Positions 27,117 through 36,205 are shown, counted from the first letter of the stretch. The stretch is 64,000 nucleotides of DNA from Desulfobacteraceae bacterium (GCA_013003715.1 JABDIN010000007.1:1-64000), one strand, 5' to 3'. Made by a program: numbers and translations. Notes: generated by a model not told the origin, from the letters alone.

Positions 27117-28222
27117 AGATCGGGGACGTCCATTTAGGCTTTTGCACCAATATTTATACCGGTGGCGACTGGGAACAAATCCGCGGACAATGCCTCGAAC
27201 ATATACCCATTGTAAAGGCCGGGGTATCTCCGGACGCCGAGCTTGGCTTCGGCCTGTGGCTGCCGGCCCATGCCGTAGCAGGCATGGCGGCAGATGCTGA
27301 CAGCTTCAAACAGGCGCTGAAAGACCGGGGAATTTATATATTCACTGTTAATGCCTTCCCCTATGACAAATTTCATTCCGGTATTGTAAAGGAGAAGGTT
27401 TATTTTCCGGATTGGTCGTCTGCCAGGCGGGTCGCTTATACCTGTGAAATGGCCGATCTCCTGGCATTCGTCCTGCCATCAGGTGTTGCCGGCTCTATTA
27501 GCACCGTACCGGTCACCTACGGGAAGACATGCCCTTCGGATGCCCAAAAAAACATTTTGAAAACCGCCGCACATTTTCAAAAAATAGAATCAACCACCGG
27601 TCGCTTCATCCAATTGGCATTGGAGCCTGAACCGGATTGTTATCTTGAATCCATCGATGAGTGTCTGGCCTTTTTTGACGATCTTCACCGGATGGATCGT
27701 GATCTCACGCAACGCTATCTGGGGGTGTGTGTCGATACCTGCCATCTGGCGGTGGGATTTGAATCGCCGGCAGCCGGTATAGAGCGATTGGCCGAGGCCG
27801 GCATCAATATAGGCAAAATCCAACTCTCGTCCGCCTTGGTGTATACGAACGATGCCGGGAACAAACCGGAGGTCATCTCGAATTTTGATGATGGCAGGTT
27901 CCTGCACCAGACACGAATCAACCAGAATGGCAGAATCACATCATATGGGGACCTGCCCGAGGCATCACACAAAATGACAGCCGGTGAATGGCGGATTCAC
28001 TACCATGTACCACTCCATTATGTCGGGGATGGACACAGGCTCGGAACGACAATAGCGTCATTGGATCAACACTTTTTCAACACGGCGGCGCAGGTGTGCC
28101 GGCATTTTGAAATTGAGACATACACCTTTACGCTATTGCCCGGACAAAAGATGGATATTGACCAATCGATAATCCGCGAGTTCGAATTTGCACTCTCCGC
28201 AATGGGCTCCATGGGACCTTGA
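27113..28222 (+). CDS. eboE: EboE-like TIM-barrel metabolite protein
   Basis: A 369-residue xylose-isomerase-like TIM-barrel protein. The opening LGFCTNIYTGGDWEQI, LALEPEPDCYLES and GVCVDTCHLAVGFE match the EboE family (metabolite traffic protein), with Glu/Asp/His residues suited to metal binding. Ebo clusters take part in export or localisation of precursors such as scytonemin monomer in cyanobacteria and varied metabolites elsewhere. Start is GTG overlapping eboD's TGA (GTGA), so the two are translationally coupled. The pair may act in its own small pathway here. Confidence 0.75.
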   Translation: MKIGDVHLGFCTNIYTGGDWEQIRGQCLEHIPIVKAGVSPDAELGFGLWLPAHAVAGMAADADSFKQALKDRGIYIFTVNAFPYDKFHSGIVKEKVYFPDWSSARRVAYTCEMADLLAFVLPSGVAGSISTVPVTYGKTCPSDAQKNILKTAAHFQKIESTTGRFIQLALEPEPDCYLESIDECLAFFDDLHRMDRDLTQRYLGVCVDTCHLAVGFESPAAGIERLAEAGINIGKIQLSSALVYTNDAGNKPEVISNFDDGRFLHQTRINQNGRITSYGDLPEASHKMTAGEWRIHYHVPLHYVGDGHRLGTTIASLDQHFFNTAAQVCRHFEIETYTFTLLPGQKMDIDQSIIREFEFALSAMGSMGP

Positions 28223-28344
28223 AATTTGGACCTAAATCCCGGGATTTCGGAAATGCCGACGATCAGCCGTGTCCATTCGGCATACGCTGATGGCCCACAA
28301 ATTGCTTGTCTACCACAATGGGTGTTATAACGATTGACACCCGG

Positions 28345-28368
28345 CCGGGGTTGACCGTATAACCCCGG
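28345..28368 (+). terminator. GC-rich hairpin after eboE
   Basis: CCGGGGTT-GACCGTAT-AACCCCGG is a perfect eight-bp stem 123 bp downstream of eboE. No T-tract follows, so it is a weak terminator or a structure in the leader of the next gene. Confidence 0.35.
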
Positions 28369-28493
28369 GATAAACAAGCGTTCAGATTCTATCATTGTGC
28401 CGTTTCATGTCCCGGGAAAGTGTCTGTGAGCCTGCATGCGCTCGATATCAGCGAGATATGACAATAGTGATGATCGCCTAAAAAGGAAAACCC

Positions 28494-29654
28494 ATGACAT
28501 ACCCCAAAATCTTATTCGTGGATGATGATAACGATATTTTGTCAATGGTCCACAAGTATTTGACGTCCAAAGGCTACAATACCAAAATCGTGGACAACGG
28601 CCTTACAGCACTTGGTCTGGTCAAAGATGAAGGATACGACATTGTGTTCACGGATTTCAAGATGCCGGAATTCAGTGGATTGGAGTTATTGGCGGCGATT
28701 AAAAAATATCGGCCGGAAACGGAGGTCATCATCGTTACCGGTTATGCAACCATGGAATCCGCCATTGAGGCCATGAAATACGGCAGCTATGACTATCTGC
28801 AAAAACCGTTTAAACTGGATCACCTGAAGCTCATCATCGATAGAATCGCGGAAGAGCGAAAAATCCAGGATAAAAACAAACTCATTCGCAAACGCGCACG
28901 ATCCCGCCACCGATTCGGCGATCTCTTGGGGATGAGCCCGAAAATGCAGGAAATATATGAATTGATCGAAACCTTGCGGATGGAGAACCCGATGATTCTC
29001 ATTCAGGGGGAATCCGGGACCGGCAAGGAACTGGTGGCCAGAACCATACATGCCGAGAGCAGTCGAAAGGACAAACCGTTTATACCGTTAAATTGCAATA
29101 GTATCGGTGACGACTTTCCGGTGGATAAACTGCAGGAGCATGTCCAGGGGCTCGTGCAAACCGCCATGGGCGGCACAATTTACCTAGACGAAATTTCCGA
29201 GCTTGCCTCAAGTCTGAGGCTCAAGCTGCTGCAAACACTCGAAGCCGAAAAAAAGAATACCCGGAAAGACGCCACGGACGTACGTATCATCGCAGCCACC
29301 CAAAAGGAGCTGGAAGATATCATCAAGAGCGGCGCCTTAAAAAAGGACATCATCAATTTACTGAATGCGGTGTTCATTAAACTCCCCCCCCTGCGGGAAC
29401 GCAAAGAAGATATATGCCTGTTGATCAATCACTTTTTTCATAAAATTGCCTGTGATCATGACCAGAAGGTGTTGAATGTCACACCGGAAACCCTGGATAT
29501 CTTATTGAGCTATCATTGGCCCGGCAATCTGATTCAACTCCAAAATGTCTTCGAACGCGCCTATGCGCTCAATGTCGAATCCAGCATTCAACCGGAGGAC
29601 CTGCCTGCGGAAATCCGCACATTCAGTGAAATATCCAAAGCAAGGCAGGACTGA
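28494..29654 (+). CDS. Receiver-AAA+ protein related to NtrC, without GAFTGA or HTH
   Basis: An N-terminal receiver (Asp54 in FTDFKMPE, Lys103) is joined to a sigma54-activator-type AAA+ domain with Walker A GESGTGKELVA and Walker B GGTIYLDEI. Between them canonical activators carry about 45 residues that include the GAFTGA loop touching sigma54; here the section (PLNCNSIGDDFPVDKLQEHV) is shorter and has no GAFTGA. The C-terminal Fis-type helix-turn-helix is also absent, the protein ending at residue 386 after the lid. It therefore should neither bind DNA through an HTH nor remodel sigma54 in the usual way. A role as phosphorylation-controlled AAA+ switch on another target is plausible but unproven. 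No kinase is adjacent. Confidence 0.85.
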   Translation: MTYPKILFVDDDNDILSMVHKYLTSKGYNTKIVDNGLTALGLVKDEGYDIVFTDFKMPEFSGLELLAAIKKYRPETEVIIVTGYATMESAIEAMKYGSYDYLQKPFKLDHLKLIIDRIAEERKIQDKNKLIRKRARSRHRFGDLLGMSPKMQEIYELIETLRMENPMILIQGESGTGKELVARTIHAESSRKDKPFIPLNCNSIGDDFPVDKLQEHVQGLVQTAMGGTIYLDEISELASSLRLKLLQTLEAEKKNTRKDATDVRIIAATQKELEDIIKSGALKKDIINLLNAVFIKLPPLRERKEDICLLINHFFHKIACDHDQKVLNVTPETLDILLSYHWPGNLIQLQNVFERAYALNVESSIQPEDLPAEIRTFSEISKARQD

Positions 29655-29697
29655 GCAGGCGTTATGCTAAACCGCGTCCGCCCCCGGGCCACCACGG

Positions 29698-31356
29698 ATG
29701 TTGCCCCCCGTGCCTGAGATCCTGCTTGTCCAGCCCCCTGTCCGGGACTTTTACATGACCCGGAAGCGATCCATTCCCTATGGCCTGGCCTGTATTGCCG
29801 CCGCACTGCTCAAGGCGGAATTCAGCGTGGAGATCATAGATGCACTGGCCACCGGAAAAACCAGAAACATTGCATTGCCGGAACCGATGACGTATCTGTT
29901 GCCGATTTACGGCCGCCACGACCGTTCCCCTTTCGGGCTCTTCCACCAATACAAACACTTCGGTTACAGTTACGAACACCTCGCCGGTCTGGTCGCCGAA
30001 TCCGGTGCCTGGCTGGTGGGCATTTCATCCCTGTTCAGCGCGTATAGCGATGAAGCCTTGATTACCGCCGTAGCCGTTAAAAAGGCAGCCCCGAATTGTA
30101 AAATCGTCCTTGGCGGACATCATCCCACGGTATTGCCCGAATCCGCAATCTCCAATCCGGCGGTGGATTTCGTCTTGCGTGGAGATGGGGAAATCGCCAT
30201 GCCCCGGCTTGCATCTGTATTGAAAAGCGGCGGGGATATCGGAACGGTTCCAGGCATTTGCTACAGGGACTCCGGCGGGCAGGTGCACATATCCGCACCC
30301 GCTGTCCTGGCGGATCTGGACGCTGCCCCCATACCGGCCATCAGCCTGACGAACGGCCGTTATTACCGCCGCCGCAAAAAAACATCAGCTGTGGTTACGG
30401 CCTCCCGCGGCTGCCCCTTGGCCTGCAGTTATTGCGCCGTGGGGGCCGGTTCCGACTACCCCTACCGGCGAAGAACGGTTTCCGCGGTCATGTCGGAACT
30501 GGAGGTGTTGTTCGACAACCATGACGTTGGCTTCATTGATTTTGAGGATGAAAATATCTCATTGGATTCCCGCTGGTTTCTGGAACTCCTCACCATCATT
30601 ACCAAACGCTATGGAAGCCGGAATATCGAACTTCGGGCCATGAACGGGCTCTTTCCCCCATCGTTGAACCGTAAGGTAATCGCGGCCATGAAAGCTGCCG
30701 GATTCAAAACCCTCAATCTCTCGCTGGGGACCATATGTCCGGAACAAAGCCGGCGGTTCAAACGGCCGGATGTTCGCCCTGCATTTGAAAAAGTCATCAC
30801 CATTGTCCAAGAGATGGGTATGGATGCGGTGGGATACATGATCACCGGCGCTCCGGATCAAACAGCCGAGACCAGCCTCGCAGACCTCATTTATCTGGCC
30901 GGTCAGCGTGTCTTGATCGGCACTTCCATATATTATCCGGCACCGGGCAGTATGGATTATCACCGTTGCCTGGAATTGGGTCTGCTGCCCGGATCTTTTT
31001 CACTGATGCGATCCAGTGTCTTTCCGATTGCCCATAAAATCGACCGCATATCCGCGGCCACCCTGCTCCGATTATCCAGAATCGTGAACTTTATCAAACA
31101 CCTGATCGATCGAGGCATCGCTATTCCGACACCAACAAAATGCGATAAACACACGATACCGATGGAAAATCGTGAAGAGGCCGGCGGTCATCTGCTCTCC
31201 TGGTTTCTACACGACGGTCGGATTCGGGGGGTTGAACCCAGCGGCAAAATTTTCGATCATAAAATTGATCAAGAGTTGACCATCTCATTTGTAGGGAAGC
31301 TCAAAAAGAAGGATATCCGGGGAGTAGCCTCAGCGATATCCCGTCGGTTACCATGA
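29698..31356 (+). CDS. B12-binding-type radical SAM protein
   Basis: A 552-residue radical SAM enzyme with an N-terminal cobalamin-binding-like Rossmann domain (EILLVQPPVRDFY opening, LGGHHPTVLPE strand-turn) followed by the [4Fe-4S] motif SRGCPLACSYC, with Cys239, Cys243 and Cys246. This is the architecture of class B methylases and of BchE-type and Elp3-like uncharacterised proteins. The cobalamin DxHxxG motif is not obvious, so B12 use is uncertain. The substrate is unknown. It starts 43 bp after the receiver-AAA+ gene, without a convincing ribosome binding site; a GTG at 29710 is an alternative. Convergent with the HD-domain gene. Confidence 0.75.
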   Translation: MLPPVPEILLVQPPVRDFYMTRKRSIPYGLACIAAALLKAEFSVEIIDALATGKTRNIALPEPMTYLLPIYGRHDRSPFGLFHQYKHFGYSYEHLAGLVAESGAWLVGISSLFSAYSDEALITAVAVKKAAPNCKIVLGGHHPTVLPESAISNPAVDFVLRGDGEIAMPRLASVLKSGGDIGTVPGICYRDSGGQVHISAPAVLADLDAAPIPAISLTNGRYYRRRKKTSAVVTASRGCPLACSYCAVGAGSDYPYRRRTVSAVMSELEVLFDNHDVGFIDFEDENISLDSRWFLELLTIITKRYGSRNIELRAMNGLFPPSLNRKVIAAMKAAGFKTLNLSLGTICPEQSRRFKRPDVRPAFEKVITIVQEMGMDAVGYMITGAPDQTAETSLADLIYLAGQRVLIGTSIYYPAPGSMDYHRCLELGLLPGSFSLMRSSVFPIAHKIDRISAATLLRLSRIVNFIKHLIDRGIAIPTPTKCDKHTIPMENREEAGGHLLSWFLHDGRIRGVEPSGKIFDHKIDQELTISFVGKLKKKDIRGVASAISRRLP

Positions 31357-31424
31357 CCAGATGAGGTGGTGCGCCCCCGGCCGTTTGGTCCGACGGATAA
31401 CCCGGTCACATCACCTGGCCATGA

Positions 31425-31991
31425 TCATCGCTCCGTTGGACCGGATCCGTTCAAGCGTTCCGGCAATTCGTCAGGCGTGTAGGTCAGATTGGAAAAAAGC
31501 CGAGCTTCAAGTCCCCTGGTTTTGTCCCACAGGTGGAAAACCCGTTGACGATCGCATAGCGTTTTGCCATACCTTTTCAGTATGTACTCCATTCGAACCG
31601 GTAGAGACACGATCCGATCATGCAAAACCCGCTTGTCTGAATAATTTACGATTTCGGCTTCAGTAAGCGATTCCGAGCTTAAATAGTCATCCAGAACAAC
31701 ATGTTGCCGGATAATCGTGCCGACTTCCGAGAATCCCAGCTCTTCGACAAGAAGGGCGCCGGTTTGGGCATGATTTTCCCCTGTGTCGAAACTTCGGGTC
31801 TTGGTGATATCATGCAGCAGAGCACCGGCTTGAACCACGACACGGTTCAGACGCAAGCCGTTGTGACGGGCAAGTTCATCCGCCAAATGGCAGGCCACAC
31901 GGCATACCTGCTCGGAATGACTCACAATATGCTTCATCATCCGCATATTGGCCATTAATTTCCGGCACTCTTTCAGGGTGGGGATGTTCAT
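31425..31991 (-). CDS. HD-domain phosphohydrolase
   Basis: A 188-residue HD-superfamily protein: His25 in HSEQV, His60-Asp61 in ALLHDITKTRS, and a further His/Asp pair downstream (RQHVVLDDYL) supply the metal ligands. Its size and single domain fit the HDIG/YqeK-like group, which acts on nucleotides or nucleotide second messengers. The substrate cannot be inferred. The gene has its own predicted promoter at 32027-32056 and stands alone, convergent with the radical SAM gene. Confidence 0.75.
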   Translation of the reverse strand: MNIPTLKECRKLMANMRMMKHIVSHSEQVCRVACHLADELARHNGLRLNRVVVQAGALLHDITKTRSFDTGENHAQTGALLVEELGFSEVGTIIRQHVVLDDYLSSESLTEAEIVNYSDKRVLHDRIVSLPVRMEYILKRYGKTLCDRQRVFHLWDKTRGLEARLFSNLTYTPDELPERLNGSGPTER

Positions 31992-32026
31992 CCTGCCGAC
32001 CTTGCTAAGGGGTTGTCATCGAACGA

Positions 32027-32056
32027 AGAATAGGAATATCTCTTTCCATTTGTCAA
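32027..32056 (-). promoter_or_regulatory. Probable promoter of the HD-domain gene
   Basis: On the minus strand TTGACA (32056-32051), an 18-bp spacer and TATTCT (32032-32027), ending 36 bp before the start codon at 31991. Confidence 0.45.
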
Positions 32057-32199
32057 ATTTTAAAGTATGAGAAAACCCCATATCATCGACCGCTGCGACA
32101 AATGATGGGAGTGGACCGATCCCGACAACAGCGCCAGATGTTTATTTCTTGAATTAGGAAAATCCGTAATCTGAACATGCGGACCAGGAGATCATCAGT

Positions 32200-33216
32200 A
32201 TGAAATTAGGAATCATCGGACTGCCCGGTTCGGGGAAAGCCACTGTATTCGACGCCCTCACCCAGAGCACCATATCATCGCCACAGCATGAGGATCGCAT
32301 CGGCACGATCACGGTTCCAGATCCACGGGTGGAGGAGCTGTCTGCTATGTATAAGCCGCGGAAGACCATATTTGCCCAAGTGGAGTATTTTCTTCCCGGC
32401 GGGATGGCCGGACCGGAAGAAAGTCCCCTGACCCGTGTTCGCGATTGTGATGCATTGATTCAGGTGGTTCGAAATTTCAGCATCTACGGTGCCGAAGCCC
32501 AAACGCCGGTTGCCGATGTGAAGGCCATGGACCAGGAATTGATCATCTCCGATCTGGTTGTGGTGGAAAAACGGTTGGAACGGCTGGCGCTGGATAAACG
32601 GCGGGGCAAGGATGTCATTAACGAAGAACTTTCCCTGCTGGAGCAATGCAAATCATACCTCGATAATGAAACACCACTTCGACGGTTCCCGGAAATTACC
32701 GGTGCCAAATTGCTGAGGGGATTTGCCTTCCTATCGGCGAAACCCCTGCTGGTTCTCTTCAACAATGAAGATGAAGAGGTAACATTGCCGGACATGAAGG
32801 GCACCCTGGCAGATGAAAGAGGCATGGTTATCCGCGGCAAGCTGGAACAGGAATTGGCACAGATGGATGAAGATGAAAAAGAGGTGTTTTTATCCGAGTT
32901 CAATATCACGGCGTCCGCCACGGATCGCGTGCTGCAAAGTTCCTATGATATTATGGGGTTGATCTCCTTTTTTACCGTCGGTGAAGATGAGGTCCGGGCC
33001 TGGACCATCAACAAACAGACGGCGGCAGTGGATGCAGCCGAAGTCATTCACTCGGATATAAAAAAAGGATTCATCAGAGCGGAAGTGCTGCACTACGATG
33101 ACCTGATGGATGCCGGCAACTACGCCGAAGCCCGCAAAAAAGGTACGGTTCGCCTTGAAGGCAAGACCTATGAAGTAAAGAACGGCGACATCATTAATTT
33201 CCGCTTCAATGTATAG
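32200..33216 (+). CDS. YchF-like GTPase/ATPase with degenerate nucleotide motifs
   Basis: A 338-residue protein of the Obg/YchF family ending in a TGS domain (GKTYEVKNGDIINFRFNV) with a DUF933-like region before it (SFFTVGEDEVRAWTI). The G1 loop reads GLPGSGKAT: the Ser/Thr that normally follows the lysine to hold Mg is Ala. The G3 position lacks the DxAG motif (EYFLPGGMAG instead), and the NxxE base motif is replaced by LFNNEDEE. Canonical YchF binds ATP and the ribosome; this may be a divergent paralogue with weak or lost hydrolysis. It lies 25 bp before the KamA-family gene, probably in one transcript. Confidence 0.75.
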   Translation: MKLGIIGLPGSGKATVFDALTQSTISSPQHEDRIGTITVPDPRVEELSAMYKPRKTIFAQVEYFLPGGMAGPEESPLTRVRDCDALIQVVRNFSIYGAEAQTPVADVKAMDQELIISDLVVVEKRLERLALDKRRGKDVINEELSLLEQCKSYLDNETPLRRFPEITGAKLLRGFAFLSAKPLLVLFNNEDEEVTLPDMKGTLADERGMVIRGKLEQELAQMDEDEKEVFLSEFNITASATDRVLQSSYDIMGLISFFTVGEDEVRAWTINKQTAAVDAAEVIHSDIKKGFIRAEVLHYDDLMDAGNYAEARKKGTVRLEGKTYEVKNGDIINFRFNV

Positions 33217-33241
33217 TGTGAAATAGTTCCAACAAACCCCA

Positions 33242-34288
33242 ATGAATGATGATAACACCTGGAAATCGCTTCTGTCCGAGAGCATTTCTCTTCCGGACGA
33301 CCTTCCTGAGCAGATCGTTTCGGACCGGCACGCCATAGACCGGGTCATCCGCACCTACCCCATGCGTGTGAATCCGTACTATCTATCCCTGATCGGCGAC
33401 GTCGACGACCCCATCTGGAAGCAGGCCATCCCCAGTTTACAGGAACTCGAGGGCGGCATGTGGCAGCCCGATCCTCTGGATGAGGAAAGCCAATCACCCG
33501 TGCCGTGCATTATTCACCGTTACCCGAACCGGGTGGTGTTTCTCGTATCCAATCGCTGTGCCGTCTATTGCCGCCATTGTATGCGAAAACGCCGGGTGGG
33601 GAAAAGGGAATCTCCCGGCGTTCAGGCACTGAACAAAGGTGTGGCGTATATTCGATCCCATACCGGTATCAGCGATGTCATCCTGTCCGGTGGGGACCCG
33701 CTGCTGCTCGACGACAGCACCCTGGACGGATTGCTATATCGATTGGCTGGAATTCCACATGTCCGGTTGATTCGCATCCACAGTCGGGTTCCGTGCACGC
33801 TGCCGCAACGCATAACCGGAAAACTGTTGCGGGTCCTTAAAAAGTTTCAGCCCCTGTACCTGAACACCCAGTTCAACCATCCCGATGAAATTACCAACGT
33901 CTCCACCGGCGCCTGCCGGTTGCTCGCCGATGCCGGTATTGTGCTGGGATGCCAGACCGTGCTGCTCAAGGGTGTCAACGACTCTCCGGCAACCATGAAA
34001 AAACTGATGGAAAAGCTAGTTGATATCCGTATCCGTCCATATTATCTGCACCATCCTGATCTGGTACAAGGTACCCATCACTTTCAACCGGACATCGCCA
34101 AAGGACTATCCATCATGTCATCACTCCGTGGACATTGTTCCGGGCTGGCGGTACCGCAATATATGATTGATCTGCCCGGCGGTGGCGGTAAAATCCCATT
34201 GTTGCCTGAATATATTGTGGAAAAGAAAAGTACCTTTTGGCGGATACGAAATCACCAGGGTGGAATATACGAATATCCAACCCATTAA
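33242..34288 (+). CDS. KamA-family radical SAM aminomutase (EpmB/lysine 2,3-aminomutase-like)
   Basis: Radical SAM cluster Cys106, Cys110, Cys113 in RCAVYCRHCMRKRRVG and the PLP-lysine motif PGGGGK with Lys317 identify the lysine 2,3-aminomutase family. Conserved SGGDPLLLDD and QFNHPDEI support it. At 348 residues it lacks the C-terminal extension of KamA and is close in length to E. coli EpmB, which converts alpha- to beta-lysine for elongation factor P. The family also includes AblA (N-epsilon-acetyl-beta-lysine, osmoprotectant). No AblB or EpmA gene is adjacent, so substrate and pathway stay open. Shares a short spacer with the YchF-like gene. Confidence 0.85.
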   Translation: MNDDNTWKSLLSESISLPDDLPEQIVSDRHAIDRVIRTYPMRVNPYYLSLIGDVDDPIWKQAIPSLQELEGGMWQPDPLDEESQSPVPCIIHRYPNRVVFLVSNRCAVYCRHCMRKRRVGKRESPGVQALNKGVAYIRSHTGISDVILSGGDPLLLDDSTLDGLLYRLAGIPHVRLIRIHSRVPCTLPQRITGKLLRVLKKFQPLYLNTQFNHPDEITNVSTGACRLLADAGIVLGCQTVLLKGVNDSPATMKKLMEKLVDIRIRPYYLHHPDLVQGTHHFQPDIAKGLSIMSSLRGHCSGLAVPQYMIDLPGGGGKIPLLPEYIVEKKSTFWRIRNHQGGIYEYPTH

Positions 34289-34509
34289 AAACGGCAAACC
34301 TCAACGTCTTTACGACTTCCTCCTAAAATTTCCATTATCACCTTGATATTGATCGGATTCGGGTGAGGAAACATCCACTGGGGAAACTCAACTTCGGATC
34401 ATCACGAATATGACCGGATTCTCGGTGGAAGCGGGCCGTTTGAAGCACCACGCCGCTTGCTGCGGGGAATCTTTGACAGTAAGGATATATTTCTGATCCG
34501 TATTTGTTT

Positions 34510-34539
34510 GCTAACCCCGTATCAAGCCACGGGGTTAGC
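34510..34539. terminator. Hairpin in the 308-bp convergent spacer after the KamA-family gene
   Basis: GCTAACCCCGT-ATCAAGCC-ACGGGGTTAGC is a perfect 11-bp stem lying between two convergent genes. T-tracts are poor on both sides, so rho-independent termination is plausible but not certain. The rest of 34289-34596 holds nothing I can support. Confidence 0.55.
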
Positions 34540-34596
34540 ACTTGTTATTACGGTTCAACTGCAGGCGACCACCGGAACCGGTCCTGATCGCCGTCA

Positions 34597-35007
34597 TTAT
34601 ACTGCCTGAACGACTATTTTACGCGGCGATGCTTTTTCCACTTTCGGCAGCGTCAGCCTTAACACACCATGATTGAGTTGTGCATCGATGCGTTCCTGAT
34701 CGATGACTTCAGACAAGGAAAACTGGCGGTAGTACTTTCCCATCTCATATTCGATCAGTATTTCCTCTTCTTTGTCACTAAATAGGGGCTCGACATCACC
34801 TGAGATCGTCAAGGTATCATCTCGCAAGTCGATATTGAGACCTTTTGCCTGAACACCCGGCATATCCGCCATCAACACAAGTTCCTTTTCATTTTCAAAA
34901 ATATCCACACTCGGCGAAAAAACCAAGCCCGGTGTTGTCTGTTCGGCCGGCGAAGTCATTTCCTGTTTTTCTTTTACCTGAAGCTCATGTTTTTTGTTGT
35001 CAGACAT
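34597..35007 (-). CDS. Small heat-shock protein, Hsp20 family (downstream copy)
   Basis: An alpha-crystallin domain of about 90 residues in a 136-residue protein: VDIFENEKELVLMADMPGV opening, GLNIDLRDDTLTISGD, and the C-terminal GVLRLTLPKVEKASPRKIVV with the LxLP motif. Small heat-shock proteins hold unfolding proteins for refolding. The ATG at 35007 is used because AAGGAGG lies ahead of it; a GTG nine bases upstream is the alternative. It is the second gene of a two-gene unit, 28 bp after the other Hsp20, and the two differ in sequence, so they may form hetero-oligomers. Confidence 0.9.
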   Translation of the reverse strand: MSDNKKHELQVKEKQEMTSPAEQTTPGLVFSPSVDIFENEKELVLMADMPGVQAKGLNIDLRDDTLTISGDVEPLFSDKEEEILIEYEMGKYYRQFSLSEVIDQERIDAQLNHGVLRLTLPKVEKASPRKIVVQAV

Positions 35008-35035
35008 GGCTGTCACCTCCTTGAATTTATTTTAA

Positions 35036-35494
35036 TCAATTGATCGTAATCTGGCGCGGTTTAGCGGCTTCGGCTTTGGGAATGAATACGGTCAGGATAC
35101 CATTTTCCATTTTGGCTTCTATCTTATCCGGATCGATTTCAGTGGGCAGCGAAACGACCCTGGAAAACTTTCCGGCGTCACGTTCACGTCGATGGTACCT
35201 TACACCTTCGTCTTCCTTCGCAATCTTTCGTTCCCCTGTAATAGACAAGGTTTTGGACGTGGCCTGAATCTCGAGGTCGTTTGCCGCAATACCCGGCAGC
35301 TCGGCACGGGCGTAAAATTTACCGGCATCTTCGGTTAAATTGATTTGCGGAAACACACCGGCGGAAACCCGGGGATCCCTCTGACCGGGCCAGTCCGTAA
35401 ACAGCCTGTCCATTTGTCGTCTCATCCGTTCAAATTCTGAAGACGGGCTTCGTAACCCTAAGCTTGGATAATCAAAAAATCTTCTGTAAATCAT
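35036..35494 (-). CDS. Small heat-shock protein, Hsp20 family (upstream copy)
   Basis: A 152-residue Hsp20: an N-terminal arm (SSEFERMRRQMDRLFTDW), crystallin domain starting FPQINLTEDAGKFYARAELP and ending GILTVFIPKAEAAKPRQITIN with the IxIxx C-terminal anchor (ITIN). CAGGAGG precedes the ATG. First gene of the hsp pair. A 23-bp inverted repeat lies in its 5' untranslated region at 35526-35548, a place where heat-sensing RNA or a repressor could act. Confidence 0.92.
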   Translation of the reverse strand: MIYRRFFDYPSLGLRSPSSEFERMRRQMDRLFTDWPGQRDPRVSAGVFPQINLTEDAGKFYARAELPGIAANDLEIQATSKTLSITGERKIAKEDEGVRYHRRERDAGKFSRVVSLPTEIDPDKIEAKMENGILTVFIPKAEAAKPRQITIN

Positions 35495-35525
35495 CTTTGC
35501 ACCTCCTGATGTGATAACGTTGGCA

Positions 35526-35548
35526 AAAGATCATCGGTGCTGATCTTT
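35526..35548 (-). promoter_or_regulatory. Inverted repeat upstream of the hsp20 pair
   Basis: AAAGATCA-TCGGTGC-TGATCTTT is a perfect eight-bp palindrome 31 bp before the hsp20 start. It is not a CIRCE element (TTAGCACTC-N9-GAGTGCTAA) and no consensus heat-shock promoter was seen. It could be an operator or an RNA hairpin. Confidence 0.45.
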
Positions 35549-35665
35549 CGTTTAGAAAAAAATTAATGCAAATATTTTTGGTGTCAATATTAATATTCGT
35601 TTTTTTATTCCATTACTATACTATTTTTTCCGATACAGTAATGCCTATACCGGAACTCCGCACAT

Positions 35666-35703
35666 AAAAAAGGCAGAGCCTCAAAGAGGCCCTGCCTTTT
35701 TTT
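35666..35703 (-). terminator. Strong bidirectional terminator
   Basis: A-rich arm then GGCAG-A-GCCTC-AAA-GAGGC-C-CTGCC and seven T. It faces the end of the small acidic gene (35765-35920) and separates it from the hsp20 promoter region. Confidence 0.85.
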
Positions 35704-35764
35704 GGTGCACCTGTCAGCGGTGCTGATATATTTAAACGCCTATGTTAGAAGCTCTGCCGGTTTC

Positions 35765-35920
35765 TTAACCCGCGACATCGATGCCGGGGTCGCATCCAAG
35801 GTGTTCATCCTTATTTTCACATTCGAAATTTTGTGATCGGGTGTCGACATGTCCCTCTTCCCGTTCTTTATCGGATTCGAAATAATCATTCTTTTTAGAT
35901 TTAGCTTTATTTTCAGTCAT
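35765..35920 (-). CDS. Small acidic hydrophilic protein, 51 aa
   Basis: Start at 35920 set by AAGGAGG eight bases upstream (an in-frame ATG farther up lacks one). The product opens MTENKAKSKKNDYFESDKER and is highly charged with two Cys (NFECENKDEHLGCDPG). It has no hydrophobic core, so it is probably disordered or a small metal-binding protein. No family recognised. Followed by a strong terminator. Its position beside stress genes is suggestive only. Confidence 0.6.
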   Translation of the reverse strand: MTENKAKSKKNDYFESDKEREEGHVDTRSQNFECENKDEHLGCDPGIDVAG

Positions 35921-36205
35921 GATGGATCCTCCTTGCCGGTTGTGTGATTGGTTTTGCTTTGTTGTTAACAAAATGCGTATCAAAACAAGAATGGCAATGG
36001 GAGAAAACAGAGGGCCTAATGAGGGGTAATACCACCCATATACGTTGTCCGCGCCTTATGTCATGGGCGAACAGACAGGCTACCCCATGGAGTGGACCGA
36101 CTAAAAGGGCGCGCCGACACATTCTGCACTTAACCGCTATAAAGTGAGGGCTTGAAATATCGGATCAATTTGTTGGGAAAAGGCGACACAGGCGGCCACC
36201 GGCAA

